A stretch of DNA of 64,000 bases, from contig JBDKTY010000050.1 in assembly GCA_039679945.1 (NCBI GenBank), positions 23,816-87,815 on the forward strand, in the 5' to 3' direction. The notes beneath the pieces were generated by a model that saw only the letters and a program-made list of their open reading frames with translations, did not search any database and was not told where the DNA came from. The stretch is from SbD1 sp039679945 (lineage in GTDB: Bacteria; Desulfobacterota; Syntrophobacteria; Syntrophobacterales; Syntrophobacteraceae). Shown here piece by piece: positions 9,401-15,703 of the stretch (position 1 is the stretch's first letter; the number at the start of each line of letters is the position of its first letter). The position numbers and the translations under genes are program-made.

Positions 9401-9785
9401 AATTGACCCGGTTCACGGCGGCGGCGGCCAGGGTCTTGGCTTTTTGCGTCGCCTGCGCGGGATCTTCCGTCACCCAGGAACAATGCTCCCGAACGCATGC
9501 CATCTGAAAATAGTAAGGGTTGAGGCCTGCCCTTTGGCAGGCGGACTGGAAGGTTTTCTCGTGAAGCCTAGGGGAGCAGGAAGCGACTACCACGCGGTTG
9601 AGCCCCAGCTCCCGGATATCCTTCTGGATCATCTCCTGACCGGGGTCGGAGCACATAAACTTGTAGTCCCTGGCGACCACTACGTTTCGAAGGCCCCTGA
9701 CGAATTTGGTAACCTCCTCCACCGCAACTTTGCCGGCAATATTGGTCCCGCAGTGGCAGATGTAAAAACCGATTCTGGCAAGCAT
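6411..9785 (-). CDS. hdrA: HdrA with an inserted GltD/NfnB-like NAD(P)H-FAD oxidoreductase module
   Basis: The protein is about 1124 residues. It starts with the canonical HdrA N-terminal domain (IGFYICHCGTN), then the FAD fold (VVGAGIAGIQ, about 147-156) and a first [4Fe-4S] motif (CTGCGICAENCP, about 245). A roughly 500-residue insert (about 290-790) follows, typical of the glutamate synthase small subunit/NfnB: PCRTTCPAGIN, CPAFCEGAC, VIGSGPAGL, and NAD(P) fold VIIGGGNVAIDSA. HdrA sequence resumes at VGSIIVATGFDT and ends with two ferredoxin motifs (about 1057-1067 and 1088-1098). The insert offers an NAD(P)H site, so this HdrA may couple NAD(P)H to ferredoxin and a disulfide-type acceptor. 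The start is the ATG at 9785 with GAGGGT 5 bases upstream; a GTG lies just before it. Confidence 0.92.
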   Translation of the reverse strand: MLARIGFYICHCGTNIAGKVAVEEVTKFVRGLRNVVVARDYKFMCSDPGQEMIQKDIRELGLNRVVVASCSPRLHEKTFQSACQRAGLNPYYFQMACVREHCSWVTEDPAQATQKAKTLAAAAVNRVNFHKTLTTREVSVHPDVLVVGAGIAGIQASLDIAKAGYKVHLVEKEPSIGGHMVQFDKTFPTLDCAACISTPKTVAVSQSPNINLLSYSEVTEVKGFVGNFKVRVHRNARYIREDKCTGCGICAENCPVTVPNEFDEKLGSRKAVYRYFPQAIPLTFAIDKKDPAPCRTTCPAGINVQGYVQLVGKGKYKEAVQLIMERLPLPGVLGRVCPAFCEGACRRSEVDSALSIREMKRFAADQVKLEDIPVPPIEEKPEKVAVIGSGPAGLTAAYYLRLKGYGITIFESLPKLGGMLRVGIPEYRLPRDVLDGEIANILRLGISVETGKQLGRDFSLEDLRNQGFKAIFVGIGAHAPLKLNIPGETDFEGIVQATDFLRETSLGAPGNPGRRVVIIGGGNVAIDSARTALRLGSEEVTIVYRRSREEMPAYEEEIEDALKEGVRIRYLTAPVAVVGSAGRVSGFRCIQTELGPADESGRRRPVPIVGSEFTIDCDVIIPAIGQEPESKCCTESGVNTGRRGRVTVAENSMRTSAEDVFAAGDAVSGPATVIESVAQAHKAVAAIDLYLRGESLDGLPAEEAKPKGSENWREVPKGIEARPRAAINRLNLEEAKKAFSEVSLGMSEDSAIAEAERCLNCGICSECMECVRACERSAVDHSMKDQDIEIPVGSIIVATGFDTMDPAGLVNYGYGRFDEVYTGLEFERLNNAVGPTGGQILMKNGEKPSSIAIVHCVGSRDVNYHAYCSRVCCMYALKYGHLIKEKVGHNTKVYNFYIDMRCYGKGYEEFYRRLQEEGIEFIRGKPAEIRREATGSGEQKLIVVSEDTLIGKRRRIPVDMAILCTAMEARKNAPDVARVFGINQGGDGFFLEEHPKLGPVSTATDGIFLAGTCQSPKDIPDTVSHASGAAAQALALAARGKVEVSPVTSWIDPDICAGCQTCIKLCAYSAIEFNERRGISEVNEAVCKGCGSCAAFCPSGAARVKHFTSKQIFAEIEGILEGVV

Positions 9786-9835
9786 CACATACCCTCAAGA
9801 GTGTTAAGGAATATTATGGTCGACAACGCCGCCCA

Positions 9836-10036
9836 TCAGGCGGTCGTCCCGGGTTCTTCCGGTCCCTGGTTCCATGCCTGTCTCATCGCCTTGTCAAAAG
9901 GGCATTGCGCACAGTCCCCGTCACGCTCGCAGAGTTTGAAATTGACGACCTTCGCCTTCATCCAGACGCACTCCTTCTCGTTCGAACTGAAGACCGAAGA
10001 GTCTTTTTCTTTCCCGTGCCGATCTCGCATAACCAA
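9836..10036 (-). CDS. Small Cys-motif protein at the head of the Hdr operon
   Basis: This 66-residue (or shorter) ORF contains KECVWMKAKVVNFKLC followed by DCAQCPFDKAM, giving Cys spacing C-x12-C-x5-C-x2-C. I recall this CVWM...FKLC...C..CPFD signature as recurring in deltaproteobacterial proteins, sometimes ahead of glycine-cleavage-H-like domains, but I cannot name a function. Four Cys in this spacing could bind an Fe-S cluster or zinc. It lies 50 bases upstream of hdrA and downstream of the sigma-54 element, so it is probably co-transcribed. The TTG at 10036 or the ATG at 10030 could start it; neither has a strong ribosome site. Confidence 0.65.
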   Translation of the reverse strand: MVMRDRHGKEKDSSVFSSNEKECVWMKAKVVNFKLCERDGDCAQCPFDKAMRQAWNQGPEEPGTTA

Positions 10037-10254
10037 CCAAGCCCATAAGGTGTATTCACGACTTGAATTGTCTAGAAATCAAAGCGCTCCGGGTGCATAC
10101 ACCTTGTTTCCAGAACCCCGTCAGCGGGTTCCGCGCGGGAAATGCACTCTGACCTCAACAGCCTCGAATTTCCGCGCAATGCGAGAAAGAAATTTTGTTT
10201 AAACCGGCGATAAGGAGTCAGGAACAGCGGCTACAAACGCTCGATTCAGTCAGT

Positions 10255-10270
10255 GGCAAGAGCCATGCCA
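10255..10270 (-). promoter_or_regulatory. Sigma-54 (-24/-12) promoter of the Hdr operon
   Basis: The minus strand reads TGGCATGGCTCTTGCC. It has GG and GC exactly 10 bases apart and fits the consensus TGGCAYR-N4-TTGC at all but the last degenerate base. Transcription would start near 10244 and run into the small Cys gene and hdrA, leaving a leader of about 200 bases. A sigma-54 activator is encoded divergently at 12303-13646. Confidence 0.7.
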
Positions 10271-10282
10271 CCGGGGTGGCAT
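10265..10282. promoter_or_regulatory. Perfect 8-bp palindrome overlapping the -24 element
   Basis: ATGCCACC-GG-GGTGGCAT is a perfect inverted repeat with a two-base centre. Its left arm shares bases with the sigma-54 -24 box, so a protein bound here would compete with sigma-54 holoenzyme. It could be an operator, or a by-product of an inverted copy of the -24 motif. Confidence 0.4.
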
Positions 10283-10626
10283 CGGCCCTGAAGCCGGGCC
10301 TGTCCAGTTTTTCCTGAAGTTTGTCCCTGAAGCGCACCCGTGAATTTGTCGGGATTTGTACAGAGTGATTAAAAATTATACAATTTGCGCTATTCAGGCC
10401 TGCTCGACACAGGCTTTCACCGGGAAAGGATTGTGGTATCTCGATGCCAGGCATTTAGAATCGTTCGGTAAAGCCTCCCTGAACATATAATCCGGTTTTT
10501 TCGGCGCTCAAATCCGGGAAGCCCTTCCCATTGCATCACCGCCGTCACGCCGTTTCCGGACCGCCGGAGGCTTTTACGCCGGCCGCCGCGACCCGAGAGG
10601 CGAATCAAGGCCGGGTGATGCAAAGG

Positions 10627-10656
10627 TTGCCTTACTGATGCCCGCTGTTGTATAAA
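10627..10656 (+). promoter_or_regulatory. Possible sigma-70 promoter for the sensor kinase
   Basis: TTGCCT, an 18-base spacer and TATAAA lie about 125 bases upstream of the kinase ATG at 10781. This AT-rich patch stands out from the GC-rich surroundings. The match is moderate. Confidence 0.4.
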
Positions 10657-10780
10657 TAATATACACTGCCATTTGCCGGAACCTATCGCGCTCGGCACAC
10701 TCGTCCTCCCGTCAAGACTCCGTGCCAGACGTCCTGACCTCAGTTCAAATCGTCCCTGCAAGGAACCGTGAGAGGATTTC

Positions 10781-12310
10781 ATGGAAAAGCGGATGAAAAT
10801 CGCCATTATTGGGGGTGGCAAGCGCTGCAAGGCCTTTCTGGAGATGTTTGACGGGAGGCGATTCCCGAAACTCCAGGCCGAGATCGTTGCCGTTGCGGAC
10901 CCCAATCCCGATGCGGTCGGCATCCGGCTCGCCCGCGAGAAGGAAATCTACACAACGGGGGACTACAAGGAATTCTACAATATCAACAACCTGGACCTGG
11001 TAATTGAGCTAACCGGGAAGGAAGAACTCCTGGGGGATTTCCTCAGAAACAAACCCGCGAGAGTCCGTGTTCTCGAGGCAACGATATCGAGGCTTTTCGG
11101 AGACATCCTCCGGCTTCGAGAAGAATATGTCTTCACAAGGAACCAGGTTGACCTCATGGAAGGCATCATGAACAGCCTCTTCATCAGCATGCGGGATTGG
11201 GTGCTGGTTTTGCGGCCCGATTTGAGGTTGCTCGATGTCAACGAGGCATTCCTGGAATCCATCAGGAAGAACAAGGAAGACGTCATAGGCAAGCACTGCC
11301 ACCAGGCGGCTTTTGCGCTGGAAGGCAAATGCGGGGGCGAGGGATTCGAATGTCCCGTCAAGCGGTGCCTGGAAACCGGGACCATCGCCCATGCCATACT
11401 CGAGGGAACGGGACCGGCCAAACGGACACATTACCAGCAGATCACGGCTGTTCCTCTTAAGACCGCGAGCGGACGCATAGAGCTGGTCGTGGAGGTTTTC
11501 CGGGATATAACGGATGAGTTGGAGAGAAGAGTCGAGCAGAAAGTTGTAGCCCTGAAGCAGGACCTCGTGCGACTTATCCACGATGAGAAGATGATTTCCC
11601 TGGGAAAGCTCGCGGCCGGGGCCGTGCATGAGATAAATAATCCTCTGTCGGGCATTAATGCACTCGCGCGGCTCATGCATCAGGAATTGCAATCGGGGGA
11701 GCTTGATGCCGCGGGCAAAGAAAAATTCCTCTATTATCTGAACCTGATCAGTACGGAATCGGCGCGCTGCAGTGGAATCGTCAGTGACCTGCTTCATTTC
11801 TCCCGGCAGGCCAAAGGAATCAGGAACCATTTCCAACTCAATGAACTCATCGAAAAGGCGGTCCGATTCATCCATTTTCGGCTGGACTCCCAGGGAATCG
11901 CGATACAAACGGAACTGGAGAGCGAACTCCCGCTGGTCCACGGTGACCAGAGCCAGATACAGCAGTGCCTTTTGAATCTCATGTTCAATGCGCTGGATGC
12001 GATGCCCGACGGAGGAGACCTCGTTATCAGGACCTCCCGGGACCGTTCGGCCGGCCAGGTCTGTCTCGATGTGTCCGATACCGGGACGGGAATCCCCCAG
12101 GATATTCTTCCTCTCATCTTTGAACCTTTTTTCTCTACGAAGGGACAGGACCGGGGCGTGGGTATGGGACTGTCGGTCTTCTACGGGATTGTCAGGGAAC
12201 ATGGAGGCACGGTATGCGCCACGAGTGAAGCGGGCATCGGGACTCGGTTTTCGATAAGATTTCCGGTTAATACTCAGGTCAACCGAGGGGGCGCTTTTTC
12301 AAATGAATAG
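10781..12310 (+). CDS. Sensor histidine kinase: Rossmann-like N-terminus, Cys-rich PAS, HisKA-HATPase
   Basis: 509 residues with no membrane segment, so it is cytoplasmic. Residues 5-100 look like a nucleotide-binding Rossmann fold (IAIIGGGKRC, VAVADPNPDA, LDLVIELTGK), as in Gfo/Idh/MocA dehydrogenases. A PAS domain (about 130-245) carries four Cys (173, 184, 191, 196). The kinase core has His283 in VHEINNPLSG, an N box (NLMFNALDAMP), and G boxes DTGTGIP and GVGMGLS. NAD(H) or Fe-S/thiol redox state are plausible signals, which is inference. The stop overlaps the next gene's start by 8 bases, so its partner is that NtrC-type regulator. It faces the Hdr operon. Confidence 0.9.
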   Translation: MEKRMKIAIIGGGKRCKAFLEMFDGRRFPKLQAEIVAVADPNPDAVGIRLAREKEIYTTGDYKEFYNINNLDLVIELTGKEELLGDFLRNKPARVRVLEATISRLFGDILRLREEYVFTRNQVDLMEGIMNSLFISMRDWVLVLRPDLRLLDVNEAFLESIRKNKEDVIGKHCHQAAFALEGKCGGEGFECPVKRCLETGTIAHAILEGTGPAKRTHYQQITAVPLKTASGRIELVVEVFRDITDELERRVEQKVVALKQDLVRLIHDEKMISLGKLAAGAVHEINNPLSGINALARLMHQELQSGELDAAGKEKFLYYLNLISTESARCSGIVSDLLHFSRQAKGIRNHFQLNELIEKAVRFIHFRLDSQGIAIQTELESELPLVHGDQSQIQQCLLNLMFNALDAMPDGGDLVIRTSRDRSAGQVCLDVSDTGTGIPQDILPLIFEPFFSTKGQDRGVGMGLSVFYGIVREHGGTVCATSEAGIGTRFSIRFPVNTQVNRGGAFSNE

Positions 12311-13646
12311 TATGGTTCGCATTCTGGTTGTCGATGATGAATTGATAGTCCGGGAATCGCTGACAGGCTGGCTCAAACGCGCGGGCCATGAAGTCGATGC
12401 CGTACCGGGTGGCCACGAGGCCCTGGAAATGGTCGGCCGCCAGGAATATGATCTCATGTTTCTGGATATCAGGATGCCGGACATCAACGGCATGGAGGTG
12501 CTCAAGAATATCAAGCTTGCATACCCGCACATCCTGGTCGTGATGATCACCGCGTATGGTTCCGTTGAAACCGCCATAGAGGCGATGAAAAGCGGAGCCG
12601 ACGACTTCCTCATCAAGCCGTTCGACCCCGACCAACTGAAATTGCTTATAGAAAAGCTTCTCAAGCAAAAGAAAGTGGTGGACGAAAACCTCAGCCTGCG
12701 CAGCCAGATTGAGGAAACGTCCCGGTACCAGGACCTGATCGGCACATCCCCCTGCATGAGACGCCTCTTTTCCTTCATTGACCAGGTCGCCGGGGTGGAT
12801 TCACCCATCCTGCTCCAGGGGGAAACCGGAACCGGCAAGGAGTTGGCGGCCAAGGCGATACATGCCCGCAGCCATCGCAAGTACGGACCATTTGTGCCCA
12901 TCAACTGCGGAGCATTTGCGGAAACCCTGCTTGAAAGCGAGTTATTCGGCCATGAAGCCGGATCGTTCACGGGGGCGGCCCGCACCCAAAAGGGCAGGCT
13001 TGAAATGGCGAAGGGCGGCACACTTTTCCTGGACGAAATAGGCGAAATCCCCCTCAAGATGCAGGTCGATCTGCTGAGGGTCCTTCAGGAAAAGAGTTTC
13101 CACAGGGTGGGAGGGAACCGGGACATAACGGTCGATTTCCGCCTCATCTCGGCTACTCACAGTGATTTGCTCAAAAAAGTCGCTAAAGAGGAGTTTCGCC
13201 GAGATTTCTATTTCAGGCTCAAGGTAATCGAAATCGAAATTCCGCCCCTGAGGAAGCGAAAGGATGATATCCCGCTCCTGGCCGACCACTTTCTGCAAAG
13301 GTTTCGCCGCGAGACAAGCAAGCAGGTCAAGGGCATCAGGGACGACGCCATGCTGCTGCTGCAATCGTACGAGTGGCCCGGCAACGTCCGGGAGTTGGAG
13401 AACACCATGGAGCGGGCGGTTGTCCTGTCAAAAAGCGCATACCTCAGGAAAGATGACTTCGCCTTTCTCTTCAGCCTTCCGGCGGAAAAGGAGGTATCCA
13501 TCTCGATGCGGGAAGTCGAGAAACACCACATCGAGCATATCCTCAAACTCTGCCGCTGGAATGTTTCAAAGGCCTCGACACTTCTGGAGATGAACCGGGT
13601 AACCCTGCACCACAAGATCAAGAAATACGAATTAAAGCCTGAATAG
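12303..13646 (+). CDS. NtrC-family sigma-54-dependent response regulator
   Basis: 447 residues: REC domain (Asp11/12, acceptor Asp55, Thr83, Lys105), AAA+ domain (Walker A GETGTGKE about 173-180, GSFTGA loop 220-225 in place of GAFTGA, Walker B LFLDEIGEIP), and a C-terminal Fis-type helix-turn-helix (HHIEHILKLC to LHHKIKKYEL). Phosphorylated, it should activate sigma-54 promoters. A near-perfect one faces it upstream of the Hdr operon and another precedes the gene at 17255. It overlaps the kinase gene by 8 bases. Its REC is about 55% identical by hand count to the REC inside HdrA, an unusually close match. Confidence 0.95.
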   Translation: MNSMVRILVVDDELIVRESLTGWLKRAGHEVDAVPGGHEALEMVGRQEYDLMFLDIRMPDINGMEVLKNIKLAYPHILVVMITAYGSVETAIEAMKSGADDFLIKPFDPDQLKLLIEKLLKQKKVVDENLSLRSQIEETSRYQDLIGTSPCMRRLFSFIDQVAGVDSPILLQGETGTGKELAAKAIHARSHRKYGPFVPINCGAFAETLLESELFGHEAGSFTGAARTQKGRLEMAKGGTLFLDEIGEIPLKMQVDLLRVLQEKSFHRVGGNRDITVDFRLISATHSDLLKKVAKEEFRRDFYFRLKVIEIEIPPLRKRKDDIPLLADHFLQRFRRETSKQVKGIRDDAMLLLQSYEWPGNVRELENTMERAVVLSKSAYLRKDDFAFLFSLPAEKEVSISMREVEKHHIEHILKLCRWNVSKASTLLEMNRVTLHHKIKKYELKPE

Positions 13647-13647
13647 C

Positions 13648-15225
13648 TCACACTGAGCCGCCGGGGTTTGACTGTTTTCCGCACAAGGGCAGTTCCATCT
13701 CGAAACAGGTACCTTTTCCGGGAACACTCTCGACATGGATGGCACCTTTGTGTTTATCGATAATCCCGAAGGTTGTGGAGAGTCCGAGACCAATGCCCTT
13801 TCCCTCCTTCTTGGTGGTGTAGAAGGGATCGAATATGTGGCCGAGATCTTCTTTGGCAATTCCACAACCGGTGTCCCGTACCTGAATGGTCACCAGCCCC
13901 CTGGAAGCATTGAAGCTGCCCCCCAGCGTCAGCACCCCGCCCTCGGGCATGGCATCGATCGCATTGAACATAAGGTTTATTACGCACTGCTGGAGTTGGT
14001 TGAAGTCCCCTTCAATCATGGGGAGGTCCCGCGCGACCCGGGTTTCCACCCTGATATTCTGAAGGGCCATTTTGTGCCCGCTCAGGTTTATGCACTTGCT
14101 CAAAAGATCGCCAATATCCACCGGACCAAATTCCAGCTTCGACTTTCTCGAAAATGCCAGCAGGTTTGAAACAATTTTCGAGCACCTCTCAAGTTCCCCT
14201 GTCATCAGAGAGAGATATCCCTGGAACTTTGATGCCATTTCCTGGGACAGCGCCTCCCGCGACAGCAACTTCGCCATAAGCCGCGCATAGTTCAGAATAC
14301 CGGCGAGCGGATTGTTGATTTCGTGTACCACACTCGCGGAAAGCCTCCCCAGAGAGATCATCTTGTCCTGGTGAAGCATGCGGGCCTGATCCACCATTTC
14401 CTGGGTGAGCTTTCTGATCTCCCTTTCGTCTCTTATAAAACAGACAATCCCGACTTGCCTGCCCTCCTCGATCATCATTGCGGCGGAAAGCTGGATGGGG
14501 ATCCGAGAACCGTCACTCGCCACCAGGCAACTCTCATGCAGGAGGAGTCGCCCCCGTGTCCCAAAGTCTCCCGACGCGAGCATTCTTCGGAACTTATCGT
14601 ATTCGCCAGGACAAAACAGCCTGGGCAGCATCTGCTGACCCGTTACATCCCTTCTCGAATACCCCAGCATCTGCTCCATGCTTCTGTTGAAAATCACGAT
14701 CTTGTCATCTTTGTCGATCGCGATTATGCCGTCTATGGAGCTTTCGATCAGAAGCTTCTGCGTATGAAAGGTCCGGGCAAGTTCCTCGGCCGTTTCCATC
14801 CACCGTTCCTCTATGAGGGCGGTGTAATCCCTCAACTCCTTGCGCGTGCTATACCTTTCACGGGCGCGCTTGAGGGCGATCATGAGCGCCTCGTCACTGA
14901 CCGGTTTGGTTATGAAGTCCGATGCATCCAACTGCAAGGCGCTGATTGCGTGGTTGACATCATTAAAAGCAGTTGTCACGATAACTTCTTTTTCCGGATC
15001 GATTGACTTTATTCTCCTCAGGATTTCTATCCCGTCGATACCAGGCATCCGGATGTCGGTAATAACAAGATCCGGAGATTCTTCCATAAAGCATTTGATT
15101 CCGCTCTCCCCGTCCGAAGCCGTAACAACGGTATAACCTTCATCTTCCAGGACAACCCTCATTACCTTGAGAATACCGGGGTCGTCGTCAATTATCAGCA
15201 CCTTCCATTCTTTCTGAGCGCTCAT
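13648..15225 (-). CDS. Hybrid REC-PAS-histidine kinase
   Basis: About 525 residues: N-terminal REC (IIDDDPGILK, acceptor Asp in VITDIRMPGIDG, Thr in TTAFN, Lys in ITKPVSD), PAS domain (ESSIDGIIAID to FIRDEREIRK), HisKA with VVHEINNPLAG, and HATPase with NLMFNAIDAMPEGG, DTGCGIA and GIGLGLS. Its transmitter resembles that of the kinase at 10781 (both have KMISLG[K/R]L...VHEINNPL), so one may derive from the other. It converges on the NtrC-type gene with one base between the stops. The start at 15225 is chosen over the ATG at 15237 because a GGGGA run precedes it; both are possible. Confidence 0.9.
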   Translation of the reverse strand: MSAQKEWKVLIIDDDPGILKVMRVVLEDEGYTVVTASDGESGIKCFMEESPDLVITDIRMPGIDGIEILRRIKSIDPEKEVIVTTAFNDVNHAISALQLDASDFITKPVSDEALMIALKRARERYSTRKELRDYTALIEERWMETAEELARTFHTQKLLIESSIDGIIAIDKDDKIVIFNRSMEQMLGYSRRDVTGQQMLPRLFCPGEYDKFRRMLASGDFGTRGRLLLHESCLVASDGSRIPIQLSAAMMIEEGRQVGIVCFIRDEREIRKLTQEMVDQARMLHQDKMISLGRLSASVVHEINNPLAGILNYARLMAKLLSREALSQEMASKFQGYLSLMTGELERCSKIVSNLLAFSRKSKLEFGPVDIGDLLSKCINLSGHKMALQNIRVETRVARDLPMIEGDFNQLQQCVINLMFNAIDAMPEGGVLTLGGSFNASRGLVTIQVRDTGCGIAKEDLGHIFDPFYTTKKEGKGIGLGLSTTFGIIDKHKGAIHVESVPGKGTCFEMELPLCGKQSNPGGSV

Positions 15226-15237
15226 TCTTTTCCCCAT

Positions 15238-15703
15238 TCATGGAAGTTGAACCGGATCAACCCACGGCACTCATATCCGCGGCCCGAGTAATTGCCCCTA
15301 TTTTTTGTGGATAGGATACTGTTTGTCAACCTGGAATGGAAGACGCTATCGAAGGCGCGGCGACAACCACCCCTTCCTCCCGATAATTGTTCATCCGTGC
15401 CCAAGGAACCTCGCTGCACGTTCTTGTATTGCATCCATAATTGGGAAATATGCTATTATTATAGATTATGCCGCGTCCCCGCATCGCGTCGCACCGAACC
15501 GCGCGCGCGATGCCAAAGGCATCCGGTCGTTTGGGCCGCACGGGTCTTCCACGCCCTCCGGCAAACCGGGCTGCCGGCAACCTCGATGGTCCGTGTTATA
15601 CCGGGTCATCGTCCGCCAGTCGGGGTCACTTTGAGCCGGCCGCACGAGGCAACTGCGGCCTTGACCGGATTGGTTACAGATAGCGAAAAGGAATGTGTAT
15701 TTC
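15238..15703. other. Intergenic region upstream of the DUF1573 gene
   Basis: About 465 bases with no credible gene on either strand. An AT-rich patch around 15445-15475 (ATATGCTATTATTATAG) may hold a -10 box for the downstream gene, but no clear -35 is visible. Confidence 0.5.

Larger units (their letters stand above)
10037..10780. other. Divergent intergenic region between Hdr operon and sensor kinase
   Basis: About 740 bases without a convincing gene. It holds the minus-strand sigma-54 element and overlapping palindrome near 10260, a GAACCC/GGGTTC hairpin around 10113-10129, and a plausible sigma-70 promoter for the kinase near 10627-10656. The short minus-strand frames here look like chance openings in GC-rich DNA. 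Confidence 0.7.

Noticed and set aside
1300..9785. Selenocysteine in HdrA or MvhD
   Set aside because: The expected Sec/Cys positions are encoded by Cys codons and no in-frame UGA occurs.
1..9785. A class II benzoyl-CoA reductase (Bam) cluster
   Set aside because: HdrA/MvhD-like subunits occur there too, but no BamB-type tungsten subunit is in the window.
10417..10656. A sigma-54 promoter for the kinase/regulator genes
   Set aside because: Candidate GG/GC pairs have 8 or 9 base spacing, not 10.
10218..10923. Minus-strand frames in the Hdr/kinase intergenic region
   Set aside because: No ribosome site, no recognisable protein and one overlaps the kinase start.
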